A program made the position numbers and the translations under genes. From positions 62,001 through 126,000 of the forward strand of contig CAZJHD010000003.1 of the NCBI GenBank assembly GCA_964545855.1: DNA of 64,000 nt. Reading direction: 5' to 3'. Source of the stretch: CAZJHD01 sp964545855 (GTDB taxonomy: Bacteria > Planctomycetota > UBA1135 > JACQFD01). Positions 1 through 8,738 of this stretch are shown here, piece by piece. Every line of letters starts with the position of its first letter. Positions within the stretch are counted from its first letter, which is position 1. The notes below the pieces were generated by a model. That model was not told the DNA's origin, did no database searches, and worked only from the letters and a program-made list of their open reading frames with translations.

Positions 1-2
1 GC

Positions 3-878
3 TCGCCCTGGCTGACGGGACGCGAACTGCTCGACCGAGTCGCGGACGACACGTTCTCGAAGCTCCGCGCGATCTCTCTGCTCGCACCCGACGCCCCGCT
101 GCGCGCCTCCGGCCTGATGGCCGTGGAGCGCGCGCCCCGTGGCGCCGATCCGCTCGACGCCCGGTTTCGACTCTCCGAGGGCGCCGCGACGCTCTTCCTC
201 GACTCGCCCACGGCGCCGCCGGTGCGTCGGCGCGCGAAGAAGATCCGCCCCTACCGCAGCAACCGCGAGTACCTGCTCGATCTCCGAGACCTCGCCGAGT
301 ACTGCCGGCGCCGCGCGCACGCGATCTTCGGGCCGCCCGATGCGGAGGGCTATCGCCCGAATCGCGAGGAGCGACGGCACATCGCGAAGAAGATCCGCTC
401 GATCGCCGCTCGCATCGAGCGCGACCTGAAGGCGACCGACGGGCGCGAGGTCTTCCCGATGGTGCAGTTCCAGAACGAGTTCGCGCTCACGGCCGAGGAG
501 ACGATCGTCATCGTCGACCTCCTCTTCGCCGAGCTCTTCGAGGGCGAGATGTCGCTCGAGGTGGTGGAGCTGCTCCAGCTCGTGAGCCGCAACGAGGAAG
601 ACCTGCTCCGGCGGCGGCGGATGTTCGTGCCGGAGGGCGCGCTCATGCGTCGCGGCCTCGTCGTGGCCGACGACGGCGACGACGAGCGAGAGACCACGGG
701 GCGCGTGTCGCTCGCGCGCTGGGTGTTCGACCGCATCCTCGGCGACGAGATCCAGGGTCGGGCGATCGCACCGGACGAACGGATCGACTTCCACCTCTAC
801 CTGAAGGACCTGAACGGCTCGGCGCGCTTCTATCGCGACCTCGCGAGCGGCGACGAGAACGACCGGGGCTCGGCGTAG
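3..878 (+). CDS. Unrecognised protein with two similar modules (5' end cut off)
   Basis: The reading frame is open from the first base, so the true start lies outside the window; the first internal ATG is at 117. I do not recognise a named family. The visible 291 residues hold two similar stretches. One begins near base 21 (ELLDRV ... LAPDAPLRASGL), the other near base 556 (ELLQLV ... FVPEGALMRRGL). Each has an LL..V helix, a [AV]P-x-[AG]-x-L[RM] loop and a hydrophobic segment before a charged stretch. By memory this resembles the winged-helix region in front of some AAA+ ATPases, but no Walker A or B motif is visible here. That resemblance is inference. The gene ends 17 bp before the convergent lysC stop. 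Confidence 0.6.
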   Translation, partial: SPWLTGRELLDRVADDTFSKLRAISLLAPDAPLRASGLMAVERAPRGADPLDARFRLSEGAATLFLDSPTAPPVRRRAKKIRPYRSNREYLLDLRDLAEYCRRRAHAIFGPPDAEGYRPNREERRHIAKKIRSIAARIERDLKATDGREVFPMVQFQNEFALTAEETIVIVDLLFAELFEGEMSLEVVELLQLVSRNEEDLLRRRRMFVPEGALMRRGLVVADDGDDERETTGRVSLARWVFDRILGDEIQGRAIAPDERIDFHLYLKDLNGSARFYRDLASGDENDRGSA

Positions 879-895
879 CGACCCGCGGCGGCGCC

Positions 896-2278
896 TCAGC
901 CGCCCTGCTGTCTCGCCGCCTCGGTGGCAGAGCCGGTGGCGGAGCCGGCGATGGCCGGCCTTCCTTCGAACAGCTCCCGGTGGAGCGTCAGGACTGCCGG
1001 CGCGGCCTCCGACTCCTCCACGAGGAGCGAGAGGCTCGAGCGCAGCGCCGACTGCGTGATCAGCTGCGGATCGATGGCCGCGTCGTGCAGCGTCGCCAGC
1101 ACCCGCGGCACGACGGAGCCATGGCGGCGCATGCCGCGACCGACGACCGACACGGTCGCCTTGCTGTGCGCCACGGTCACCTCCGCGATCGGCGCGAGCG
1201 CGCGGGCGACGGCCTCCAGGTCGGCGTCGTCCCCCGTCGTGAGCGTCACGGAGACCTCGGACGTCGCGATGTGATCGATCGCGATCTCCCGCCGGCCGAA
1301 CTCCTCGAAGAGGCGCGCCATGAACCCGCTCTGTCCGAGCATTCGAGTGGAGACGACGTTCAGCATCGCGACGCCGCGCCGAGAGGTGATGGACGTCACG
1401 GGTGCCGGCTCCCCGGCCACGTCGCGCACGATCAACGTGCCCGTCGATTGCGACCGCCGCGTGTTGAGAACGCGCACGGGGATGTTCTTCGCGACGGCCG
1501 GCTGGATCGTCGCGGGGTGCAGCACCTTCCCGCCGTAGTAGGCGAGCTCGCCCGCCTCCTCGTAGGACATGACGGGGATGCTCCGCGCCTCGGGGACGAC
1601 GCGCGGATCGGCCGTCATCACGCCATCCACGTCGGTCCAGATCTGGATCTCCTCGGCGCCGATCGCGTTGCCGAAGATGGCGCCCGAGTAGTCGCTCCCG
1701 TTGCGGCCGAGCGTCGTCACGTGGCCGTCGCGGTCGCGGCCGATGAAGCCCGTGATCACGGGCACGCCCGTCGCGCCCGACAGCGCGTGCGCGATGCCCT
1801 GCTCCGCTTCGGGGAGAGGACGCGCGCGCCCGTAGTTCGAGTCGGTCACGAGGCCGAGATCGAAGGCGTCGTGGGCGCTCGCCTCGATGCCGGCCTCGGC
1901 GAAGTGGGCCGCGACGGCGCGCGCGCTCAACCGCTCTCCGAAGGACATCACGTGATCGAGCGTGCGCGCCGAGAGCTCGCGGACGACGGAGATGCCGTGG
2001 AGGAGCGCTTCGAGCTCCTCGATCAGAGGCTCCGCCAAGGACGCGGGGAGCCCGAGGTCGCGCAGGACCGACCGGTGCCGCTCCGCGATCTCCGCAACGT
2101 CCGGCCGGCCGTCGACCGCATCGCGGGCCACGCGGATCAGGAGATCGGTCACTCCCGCGTGCGCCGACACGACGACGAGCGGGCGACGCGCGAGCCGCGC
2201 TCGGACGATGCGAGCGACCTCTCGGATGTGCGTGGCGTCGGCGACGGAAGTGCCGCCGAACTTCAGGACGATCGTCAC
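896..2278 (-). CDS. lysC: Aspartate kinase, monofunctional
   Basis: Phosphorylates aspartate in the first step towards lysine, threonine, methionine and diaminopimelate. The N-terminus KFGGTSV is the kinase nucleotide-binding signature and lies only five residues from the start. GRNGSDYSG and WTDVDGVMTADPR mark the rest of the amino-acid kinase fold. The C-terminal ~150 residues carry ACT-like regulatory sequence (MLNVVSTRM ... IDHIATS, then VSVVG), so feedback inhibition is likely. At 460 residues it is a stand-alone kinase with no homoserine dehydrogenase domain. The start is GTG at 2278, giving MTIVLKFGG; the frame stays open upstream, but that extension is low-complexity and belongs to the opposite-strand gene region. 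dapF at 46.2 kb acts later in the same pathway but is unlinked. Confidence 0.95.
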   Translation of the reverse strand: MTIVLKFGGTSVADATHIREVARIVRARLARRPLVVVSAHAGVTDLLIRVARDAVDGRPDVAEIAERHRSVLRDLGLPASLAEPLIEELEALLHGISVVRELSARTLDHVMSFGERLSARAVAAHFAEAGIEASAHDAFDLGLVTDSNYGRARPLPEAEQGIAHALSGATGVPVITGFIGRDRDGHVTTLGRNGSDYSGAIFGNAIGAEEIQIWTDVDGVMTADPRVVPEARSIPVMSYEEAGELAYYGGKVLHPATIQPAVAKNIPVRVLNTRRSQSTGTLIVRDVAGEPAPVTSITSRRGVAMLNVVSTRMLGQSGFMARLFEEFGRREIAIDHIATSEVSVTLTTGDDADLEAVARALAPIAEVTVAHSKATVSVVGRGMRRHGSVVPRVLATLHDAAIDPQLITQSALRSSLSLLVEESEAAPAVLTLHRELFEGRPAIAGSATGSATEAARQQGG

Positions 2279-2417
2279 GGAGCGTGGACCCGGTGGGCAC
2301 CCGGAGTGTACAGGGGCGTTCGTCGGCTCCGTCGCGCCGTCGAGGCCCCGTCGACGCGAGGGACCCGACGCGCGATTCGCCGCGGCAGGGTGGAAGCGAA
2401 TCGCCGAAGGGGGTGGA

Positions 2418-3701
2418 ATGGCTCGGCGCCACGCTCGACTTCGCGCCTCCGCTCCTCTTCTCCACCGCTCGATGCCCGGCAACGGACGACCCTCCGATCT
2501 GATCCACGACTGGAACCTCGTTCGCTCCGCCAGCACGTCGATTCGGCGCGATCTCGAGTTCGACGACGAGACCCTGCGCGATGGACTCCAGTCGCCCTCG
2601 GCGACCGATCCGGAGCTCGACGCGAAGCTCGATCTGCTGCGTCGCATGGACCAGCTCGGCATCACGACCGCGGACGTGGGCCTGCCGGGCGCCGGCCCAC
2701 GGGCGCGCCAGCACATCGAGACGATGCTGAGGACGATCCGCGACGAGAAGCTCGCGATCCAGGCGAACGTCGCCTGCCGCACGGTCGTCTCCGACATCGC
2801 GCCGGCTGCCGAGCTATCGCAGAAGGTCGGGTATCCGATCGAGGTGTGCGCCTTCATCGGCTCGTCGCCGATCCGCCAGTACGCGGAGGGCTGGGAGCTC
2901 GCGACGATGATCGCGAACGTGCGCGAGGCCATCTCCTTCTGCCGCAAGCAGAACCTCCCGTGCATGTTCGTCACGGAGGACACGACGCGCGCCCACCCGG
3001 AGGCCTTGCGCGCGCTCTACGGAGCGGCGATCGAGGAAGGCGCGCGGCGGATCTGCGTGTGCGACACGTGCGGGCACGCGACGCCGGACGGCGTGCGATC
3101 CCTGCTCGGCTTCATCCGGGAGATCGTCGCGAGCTTCGGCGTCGACGTGAAGATCGACTGGCACGGACACCGGGACCGTGGGCTCGCGATCGCCAACTGC
3201 ATCGCGGCGATCGAATCGGGAGCCCATCGGATCCACGCGACGGCCCTCGGCGTGGGCGAGCGCGCGGGCAATGCGGAGATGGATCTGCTCCTCGTGAACC
3301 TGAAGCTCCTCGGCTGGATCGACCGCGACCTGCGGCCCCTGCGCGGGTACGTCGAAGCGGCCGCTCGGGCGATCGGCATCCCCGTCCCGCACAACTACCC
3401 CGTCTTCGGGAGCGATGCGTTCGAGACCGGAACCGGCGTCCATGCGGCGGCCGTCGTGAAGGCCTTCCGTCGCAACGACGCGTGGCTCGCGAATCGCGTC
3501 TACAGCGGCGTCCCAGCCGACGAGTTCGGCCTCGAGCAGAAGATCGGCATCGGGCCGATGAGCGGGAAGAGCAACGTCGTCTGGGTCCTCGAGCGGCGCG
3601 GCGTCGAGCCGACCGAAGAGCGAGTGCAGCGCCTCCTCGCCCGGGCCAAGACCTCGACGCGGCTGCTCTCGGACGCCGAGATCGGCGAAGAGTGCCGGTA
3701 G
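2418..3701 (+). CDS. HMGL-family acyltransferase/lyase (2-isopropylmalate synthase-like)
   Basis: This is a DRE-TIM metallolyase. It has FDDETLRDGLQ (the DxTLRDG signature that binds metal and substrate), WHGHRDRG (the HxH metal ligands) and an ATALGVGERAGN segment typical of isopropylmalate, homocitrate and citramalate synthases. At about 427 residues it covers the TIM barrel and a short linker but has no LeuA-type C-terminal regulatory domain. The substrate cannot be assigned from sequence. ATG 2418 is preceded by the G-rich GGGGGTGG. ATG 2472 (MPGNGRPSDL) is the alternative and may be better, because the first 18 residues are Arg/Ser-rich. The gene is divergent from lysC. Confidence 0.85.
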   Translation: MARRHARLRASAPLLHRSMPGNGRPSDLIHDWNLVRSASTSIRRDLEFDDETLRDGLQSPSATDPELDAKLDLLRRMDQLGITTADVGLPGAGPRARQHIETMLRTIRDEKLAIQANVACRTVVSDIAPAAELSQKVGYPIEVCAFIGSSPIRQYAEGWELATMIANVREAISFCRKQNLPCMFVTEDTTRAHPEALRALYGAAIEEGARRICVCDTCGHATPDGVRSLLGFIREIVASFGVDVKIDWHGHRDRGLAIANCIAAIESGAHRIHATALGVGERAGNAEMDLLLVNLKLLGWIDRDLRPLRGYVEAAARAIGIPVPHNYPVFGSDAFETGTGVHAAAVVKAFRRNDAWLANRVYSGVPADEFGLEQKIGIGPMSGKSNVVWVLERRGVEPTEERVQRLLARAKTSTRLLSDAEIGEECR

Positions 3702-3710
3702 CGAAGGGGC

Positions 3711-3729
3711 CGCCGGCGCTCTCCCGGCG
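3711..3729. terminator. GC hairpin between convergent genes
   Basis: CGCCGG (3711-3716) and CCGGCG (3724-3729) form a perfect 6-bp stem with a 7-nt loop. It lies between the convergent stops at 3701 and 3742. There is no T-tract, so the role as a bidirectional terminator is inferred from position. Confidence 0.3.
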
Positions 3730-3741
3730 CCGCGCGCGCCC

Positions 3742-4107
3742 TCAGGCCTCGCCGTCCGCGGCGATCTCCTGTCCGACCCGAACCGCCCTCTGTCCCGATC
3801 GCAGGTCGGTTGCGCCGTTCGAGTGCTCCGCTCCGTTGGCTTCGACAGACACCGTGCTCCCGGAAGGCCTCGCGGCGCCGGGAAGCACCACGCCATTCGT
3901 CCTCGCCGTCGCAGCCTGCCCCGGTGGCGTGAACGCAGAGGCCGCATGGGCGGAGAACGCGCACGACCAGCACCGGTGGAACATCTCCTCCTGCCGGCGC
4001 TCGCAGGCCGCGAGTTCGATCCGGTGGCTGATCAGCACCGGCACCGGGTCCCGCGGGGTCGGGCAGCTACGCCAGGTCCCATGGCTTCCATTGCCGTTCT
4101 CGTTCAT
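3742..4107 (-). CDS. Small Cys-rich protein of unknown function
   Basis: A 121-residue protein I do not recognise. The first 50 residues look folded: MNENGNGSHGTW, then a Cys near residue 15, and further on CERRQEEMFHRCWSC. Spacing is C-x10-C-x2-C with an extra His before the second Cys, which could be a small zinc site (inference). The remaining ~65 residues are Ala/Gly/Ser/Thr-rich and probably disordered. The ATG at 4107 was chosen over an in-frame upstream ATG because GAGGG lies about 8 nt before it, and because upstream sequence is Arg/Pro-rich noise. It converges on the HMGL gene. Confidence 0.55.
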   Translation of the reverse strand: MNENGNGSHGTWRSCPTPRDPVPVLISHRIELAACERRQEEMFHRCWSCAFSAHAASAFTPPGQAATARTNGVVLPGAARPSGSTVSVEANGAEHSNGATDLRSGQRAVRVGQEIAADGEA

Positions 4108-4187
4108 CGAAGAACCCTCGGGAAGCACGACTGCGGCCGGCAGGCCTTGAGGAGGTTTCGAGAGCCGAACGAACTGGCGCCCTCGGG

Positions 4188-4206
4188 GCCAGGCCTTGCG
4201 CCTGGC
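4188..4206 (-). terminator. Perfect 7-bp hairpin downstream of the TIM-barrel gene
   Basis: GCCAGGC (4188-4194), a 5-nt loop, and GCCTGGC (4200-4206) form a perfect stem. It lies in the 180-bp gap 4108-4287, about 80 nt past the TIM-barrel stop on the minus strand. A T5 run occurs on that strand near 4262 but does not follow the hairpin, so terminator function is only a guess. Nothing else is seen in this gap. Confidence 0.22.
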
Positions 4207-4287
4207 GGCGGGAACCGCCGTGAGTCGGCGAGGAGCATAGCGACGGCGCCCCCGCGCCACAAAAAGGAAGAAGCGGCCGCCCCCGAG

Positions 4288-5121
4288 TCAGCCCATGGCC
4301 CTTCGTTCGCACTCGCGCAGGATCTGGATCGCGCGCGCGGCGCACTCGGGCGCGCGATGCGAGTCGCGCGAGAGCTCGAGCTCCAGGACGACCGTGAGGC
4401 GCGCGCGGAGGAAGCACCGAAGGGTCTCCACGAAGTCGATCTCGCCCTCTCCGATCATCCGGTGCTCGTGACGACGGCCGGCGATGTCCTCGATCTGCAC
4501 GACGCGGATCTCCTTCGCGTGCTCGTCGAGCGCCGGGCCGAGCGCCTCGCCCGCGACGGCCAAGTGGCCGACGTCGAGGGAGAGTCCGAGGCGGCCCGTC
4601 GCGAGACGGTCGCGGAGCCGGCGGTATCCCGCGAGGTCTTCGATCCACATGCCGGGCTCCGGCTCGAAGCTGGCGGCGATCCCCGCCGACGCGGCGTGGC
4701 CTCCGATCGCCTCGCATCCCGCGACGAGGCGCTCCCAGAGGGAGTCCTCCTCGGCGCCGCCGGGTGCTCGTCCCGACCAGAAGGAGACCGCGCGCGCGCC
4801 GAGGGCGGCGCCCACGTCGACGGCGCGCCGCAGGAAGTCGACCCGCCGGGCACGGCCCTCGGCCTCGTTCGAGAGGAGCGTCGGCTCGTGCTTGCGCCCC
4901 CGATCGAGCAGGAAGCGTGCGCCCGTCTGGATCGTGACGTCGAGACCCGCGAGCCTCGCCTTCCACTCGCGCAGGGCGGCGGGCGTCGTCCGGTAGGGGT
5001 CGAGATGGTGGACGTCGAGCGTCAGTCCGACGCCGGTGTAGCCGAGGCCACGCAGGATCTCGATCGCGTCCTCGAGGCGGTGATGCGCGAAGCCGTTCGT
5101 GTCGTAGCCGAAGCGGAGCAT
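4288..5121 (-). CDS. Sugar phosphate isomerase/epimerase-like TIM barrel protein
   Basis: A 277-residue xylose-isomerase-like TIM barrel (AP endonuclease 2 superfamily). The usual metal-site residues appear in order: Glu in FEPEPGMW, Asp and His in LSLDVGHLAV, a second Asp in VQIEDIAG, and Glu in GEGEIDF, followed by a final LELELSR strand. These enzymes isomerise or epimerise sugars or related hydroxyacids; the substrate cannot be told from sequence. ATG 5121 (MLRFGYDTNGF) starts directly on the first barrel strand; the longer in-frame ATG at 5247 would add a Ser/Arg-rich tail overlapping the SDR gene. It lies 31 bp downstream of the SDR stop, so co-transcription is likely. Confidence 0.8.
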   Translation of the reverse strand: MLRFGYDTNGFAHHRLEDAIEILRGLGYTGVGLTLDVHHLDPYRTTPAALREWKARLAGLDVTIQTGARFLLDRGRKHEPTLLSNEAEGRARRVDFLRRAVDVGAALGARAVSFWSGRAPGGAEEDSLWERLVAGCEAIGGHAASAGIAASFEPEPGMWIEDLAGYRRLRDRLATGRLGLSLDVGHLAVAGEALGPALDEHAKEIRVVQIEDIAGRRHEHRMIGEGEIDFVETLRCFLRARLTVVLELELSRDSHRAPECAARAIQILRECERRAMG

Positions 5122-5152
5122 GCCGGCAGTCTGCCCGCCCGCGCGTGGCGCG

Positions 5153-5977
5153 TCAGGATCTCGACGACGCGCGCTCGCGTTCGCGCCGGTCGTAGTACTT
5201 CTGGAGCTGTCGGTCGACGAATCGCGGCGCGATCTGGTTGAGGACACCGACCCAGCGCTTCGGACTGAGCCGGCCCAGGCGGTGGGCCTCCGGCGTTCCC
5301 GACTTCATGCAGTCGAGGATCCCTTGGCCGACGGAGTCGGAGGACTCTCCCTCGTTCGGCCCCGGAGAGCCTCCCTTCTCGCCGGTGCCCCGATCGAAGA
5401 ACTCCGAGCGCGTGAGCCCAGGGCAGATGATCGAGACGGCGATCCGATCCGGAGCGAGCTCGATCCGCATCGCGTCGGCGAGGCCGTGGAGCGCGAACTT
5501 GCTCGCGGAGTAGATCCCCATCCCGGGCACGCCCCGGCGGCCAACGACCGAGGAGACGAGGACGATCGAGCCGCCGCCCGCCTTCCGGAGCAGGGGCACG
5601 CCCTCGCGGATGCAGCGGATCACGCCGGCAACGTTGGTCTCGAGAGTCCGGTGGATCTCCTCCTCCGGTGTCTCGTGCACCTTGAACCAGCCGCCCACTC
5701 CCGCGTTGGCGACGAGCCCGTCGAGCTTCCCGTAGCGCGCCGCGACGGACCCGAAGGCATCGGCGACGGACTTCGGATCGGTGACGTCGAGCGCGACGGG
5801 CAGGTGCTCGCCCGGCAGCTGGAACGTCGCCCGCAGCGCTTGCAGCTTCTCGAGACGGCGCGCCGCGAGGACGACCTTCGCGCCGGCCTTCTCCAGCGCG
5901 ATGGCGGTGGCAGCGCCGATCCCGCTCGAGGCGCCGGTGACGAGGACGATGGATCCGTGGGGGACGAAGGGATTCAT
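5153..5977 (-). CDS. Short-chain dehydrogenase/reductase
   Basis: A classical SDR oxidoreductase of 274 residues. TGASSGIG at residues 14-21 is the Rossmann dinucleotide-binding loop, NAG near 91 stabilises the sheet, Ser 142/143 is the catalytic serine, and YSASK (Tyr156, Lys160) completes the catalytic set. Arg40-Arg41 after the second strand suggests an NADP preference (inference). The last ~40 residues are basic and reach beyond the core fold. The substrate is unknown. It is probably transcribed with the TIM-barrel gene 31 bp downstream and separated from rsmB by 40 bp. Confidence 0.9.
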   Translation of the reverse strand: MNPFVPHGSIVLVTGASSGIGAATAIALEKAGAKVVLAARRLEKLQALRATFQLPGEHLPVALDVTDPKSVADAFGSVAARYGKLDGLVANAGVGGWFKVHETPEEEIHRTLETNVAGVIRCIREGVPLLRKAGGGSIVLVSSVVGRRGVPGMGIYSASKFALHGLADAMRIELAPDRIAVSIICPGLTRSEFFDRGTGEKGGSPGPNEGESSDSVGQGILDCMKSGTPEAHRLGRLSPKRWVGVLNQIAPRFVDRQLQKYYDRRERERASSRS

Positions 5978-6017
5978 GGGGTCTCGGCTCCGAACGCCTC
6001 CCGCGTCGCGGGTTCGG

Positions 6018-7352
6018 TCAGACGCGCGTGACGAGAGCGTGGAAGCCGCCTTCGCGTCCCGGCGCCGGAGAGATCGTTTCGACCTTCTCGACCTTGGCGA
6101 GACCCTGACCCTCGCACGCGTTCTTCACGACGAGCTCGTTCTCCTCCATCTCGACGGAGCAGGTGGAGTAGACGAGGCGTCCGCCCGGCTTCGTCGCGAG
6201 GAGCCCCGCGACGAGGAGACGGGTCTGCTGCTGTTGATGCCGTGCGAGCGCGTTCGGCTCGATCCGCCAGCGGGCTTCCGGTCGGCGGTTCAGCACTCCC
6301 GAGTTCGAGCAGGGCGCATCGACGAGCACGGCGTCGAAGGGGGCGCCGGGCACCGGCTCGACGGCTGCATTCAGCGTGAGTGTTCGGATCGAGCGCAGCT
6401 TCAGCCTCTCGGCGTTCTCGCGTATGCGCGCGACGCGATCCTCCGTGCGATCGACCGCGACGATGTCGGCCTTGTCCTTCGCGATCTGGGCGAGGTGCGT
6501 CGTCTTGCCGCCGGGCGCCGCGCAGAGATCGAGCACCTTCTCCTTCGGCTTCGGCGCGAGGAGCTCGGCCACGGTCATCTGCGTCTCGTCCTGCACCACG
6601 AAGGCGCCCGAGCGGAACTCCTCGGAGTCGAAGAGCCCGTCCGCGCGGGACGGGAGCTTCACCGAGAGAGCGTGGTCTCCGGGGACGGCCGGGTATCCAC
6701 GTTCCCGAAGCGCCTCCACGAGTGCGTCGCGCGCCATCACGGCCTCGTTGGCGCGCAGCACGAGGGCCGGCCGCTCGTTGCAGGCCCGGAACGCGTCCGC
6801 CGCCCCGCGATCGCCGAAGCGCGTGCGCCAACGCTCCACCACGAACACCGTGAGCGAGTGGATCGCGCCGAGGTAGGCCGACGGATGGACCATCGGGTCC
6901 GGCAGCACGGGACGTGCGAACCGCGCGACGCGTGTCTCCGTCGGGAATCGATCGCGCGCCGGGCGATAGCTCGCGAGCGGCTCGAAGACGACCTCGTTCG
7001 AGATGGCGCGCAGCACGGCGTTCACGAATCCCGCCGTCTGGCCCGAGATGCGCCGACCCGCAACGGCGACGGACTCCGACACGATCGCGTGTGGCGGGAC
7101 GCGGTCGAGGTACAGCAGCTCGTAGACGCCGATGCGAAGGATCGTGCGAACGGCCTTCTCGGGGTTGCGGCGGAGATACGCCGAGAGGACGGAGTCGAGC
7201 GTTCCGAGTCGCCGGCTCACCCCGGACACGACTTCGTGGAGCAATGCGCGATCGCGCGGCTCGAGGCCCGCGGTGCGCGCCATGCGATCGATCTCGCGCG
7301 AGGGAACGCTCAGCCCTTGGCCGAGCAGTCGGAAGGCAAGGTCTCGGATCAC
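6018..7352 (-). CDS. rsmB: 16S rRNA (cytosine-C5)-methyltransferase RsmB
   Basis: Methylates C967 (E. coli numbering) of 16S rRNA with S-adenosylmethionine. The N-terminal ~140 residues form a NusB-like helical domain (LLYLDRVPPHAIVSESV). A Rossmann methyltransferase follows with the SAM loop LCAAPGGKTTHLA, and the two RNA m5C cysteines sit in DAPCSNSG and YSTCSVEENE-like YSTCSVEMEENE. At 444 residues it has the family's usual length. The GTG at 7352 overlaps the fmt stop as GTGA (7349-7352), which suggests translational coupling. fmt-rsmB is a common bacterial pair. Confidence 0.93.
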   Translation of the reverse strand: MIRDLAFRLLGQGLSVPSREIDRMARTAGLEPRDRALLHEVVSGVSRRLGTLDSVLSAYLRRNPEKAVRTILRIGVYELLYLDRVPPHAIVSESVAVAGRRISGQTAGFVNAVLRAISNEVVFEPLASYRPARDRFPTETRVARFARPVLPDPMVHPSAYLGAIHSLTVFVVERWRTRFGDRGAADAFRACNERPALVLRANEAVMARDALVEALRERGYPAVPGDHALSVKLPSRADGLFDSEEFRSGAFVVQDETQMTVAELLAPKPKEKVLDLCAAPGGKTTHLAQIAKDKADIVAVDRTEDRVARIRENAERLKLRSIRTLTLNAAVEPVPGAPFDAVLVDAPCSNSGVLNRRPEARWRIEPNALARHQQQQTRLLVAGLLATKPGGRLVYSTCSVEMEENELVVKNACEGQGLAKVEKVETISPAPGREGGFHALVTRV

Positions 7353-8356
7353 AAGACGAATTGGCTGGCCGTGGAGAGTCTCCGGCCGCGGAGGAACTCC
7401 GCGGCGCCCATCGGACGACTCCCCTCCGGCTGAATTCGGTGTACCGCGAGCCAACCAGCTCCCGTGGCCACCGAGAGAGTACCGGTGGAAGCCTCGCTTC
7501 CGCCGGCCGAGGGATGATGAGGAGCGGCGATCGTACCCGCCGGTGCGCCGGGCGCCCCCCCCTCTTTCGCGATCGCGGTCGCCTCGAGGATGCGGACCCT
7601 CGCCGGGGGTCGCCCCGCCGGGTCCTCCCGGCCGCCGCCGCTCGAGAGGAGGGTCCACGCCCCGGGCCAGGGCGTCATGGCGCGGACGAAGCGGGCGAGC
7701 TCCTCGGCGCTCCGGGTCCAGTCGAGGCGCCCCGACTCCTTCGTGAGACGCGGGGCGTAGGTCGCGAGGCTCTCGTCCTGGGGCTCGAATCGCGCGAGCC
7801 CGGCATCCAGGCGGTCGAGCACCTCGGGCAGGCGCCGAGCCGCCCGCTCGGCGAGCCGCGCGGTCAGCTCCCCGGCCGTCTCGCTCGGCTCGATCGGGAT
7901 GCGCTCCTCGTCGCAGACGGGGCCCGCGTCGAGGCGCTTCACCATGCGCTGGATCGAGATCCCCGTCTCCGCATCGCCCGCGGCGATCGCCGCGGCGACC
8001 GGCGACGCGCCCCGGTGCCGGGGAAGGAGCGACGCGTGGACGTTGAGAGCGCCCTGCGGCAGGAGTTCGAGGAGCCTCGTCCCCAGCAACTGTCCGAAGG
8101 ACGCCACGAGGAGCACGTCGGCGCCGGTCGCGAGGAGCCACGGCGCCGTCCCGTCGTCGTTCGCGTCGCGGGTCGCCCGCACCGGAACGCCGCGGGTCTC
8201 GGCGAGCTCGACGAGAGGCGACCGCTCGACGCGCTGGCCTCTTCCCCGAGGCCGGTCCGGCGGGGTGAGCAGGCCGACGACCGGATGCCGCCCGCCCAGG
8301 AGCCCGGCGAGGATCGGGGTTGCGAAGGGGGGCGAGCCGGCGAAGGCGACGCGCAC
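7349..8356 (-). CDS. fmt: Methionyl-tRNA formyltransferase
   Basis: Transfers a formyl group from 10-formyl-THF to the initiator Met-tRNA. The N-terminus VRVAFAGSPPFATPIL begins the Rossmann fold. NVHASLLPRHRGASPV holds the Asn and His of the catalytic triad, and RLDAGPV the Asp. The C-terminal OB-like domain starts around PWPGAWT. Its length of 335 residues is normal. GTG 8356 has a GGAG 7 nt upstream and gives the expected N-terminus; an in-frame ATG at 8467 would overlap trxA. It is the first gene of a coupled pair with rsmB. Confidence 0.95.
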   Translation of the reverse strand: MRVAFAGSPPFATPILAGLLGGRHPVVGLLTPPDRPRGRGQRVERSPLVELAETRGVPVRATRDANDDGTAPWLLATGADVLLVASFGQLLGTRLLELLPQGALNVHASLLPRHRGASPVAAAIAAGDAETGISIQRMVKRLDAGPVCDEERIPIEPSETAGELTARLAERAARRLPEVLDRLDAGLARFEPQDESLATYAPRLTKESGRLDWTRSAEELARFVRAMTPWPGAWTLLSSGGGREDPAGRPPARVRILEATAIAKEGGAPGAPAGTIAAPHHPSAGGSEASTGTLSVATGAGWLAVHRIQPEGSRPMGAAEFLRGRRLSTASQFVL

Positions 8357-8408
8357 GGGGAGTCTCCGAGTCGCGGCGTGGGCCGCCAAGCGCCTCGGCC
8401 GGCCGTCG

Positions 8409-8738
8409 TCAGCCGAGCAGAGGGGAGACGAGGCCCGAGAGCTTTCCGAAGTCGGCGAAGCCCACATGGCTCGCCGCGGGCTTCGACACGTCGCCGCCCT
8501 TGAACACGAGGAACGTGGGGATGCCGGTGATGGCGAAGCGGGCCGCGACGGCCTGATTCTCGTCGGTGTTGAGCTTCACGACCTTCACCTTGCCCTCCAT
8601 CTCCTTCTCGAGACGGTCCACATGGGGAGCCGATGCCCGGCACGGGCCGCACCAAGGAGCCCAGAAGTCCACCAGGACGGGGACCTTCGAGTTCTTGATC
8701 TCGCTATCGAACGTTGTGTCAGTGACTTCCGCGACCAT
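8409..8738 (-). CDS. trxA: Thioredoxin
   Basis: A 109-residue classical thioredoxin, the cytoplasmic dithiol reductant for reductases and oxidised proteins. The active site WCGPC has Cys30 and Cys33; the cis-proline loop is GIPTFLVF. ATG 8738 (MVAEVTDTTF) gives a standard-length protein, whereas the ATG at 8843 would add a basic tail buried in scpA. The start lies inside the scpA 3' end with a 20-bp overlap, so expression is probably coupled to scpA. The class II ribonucleotide reductase NrdJ at 54 kb is a plausible electron acceptor (inference). Confidence 0.95.
   Translation of the reverse strand: MVAEVTDTTFDSEIKNSKVPVLVDFWAPWCGPCRASAPHVDRLEKEMEGKVKVVKLNTDENQAVAARFAITGIPTFLVFKGGDVSKPAASHVGFADFGKLSGLVSPLLG

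Noticed and set aside
980..4150. Plus-strand open frame of about 1,050 codons across lysC
   Set aside because: Crosses lysC in antisense and then runs out of frame over the HMGL gene; no motif.
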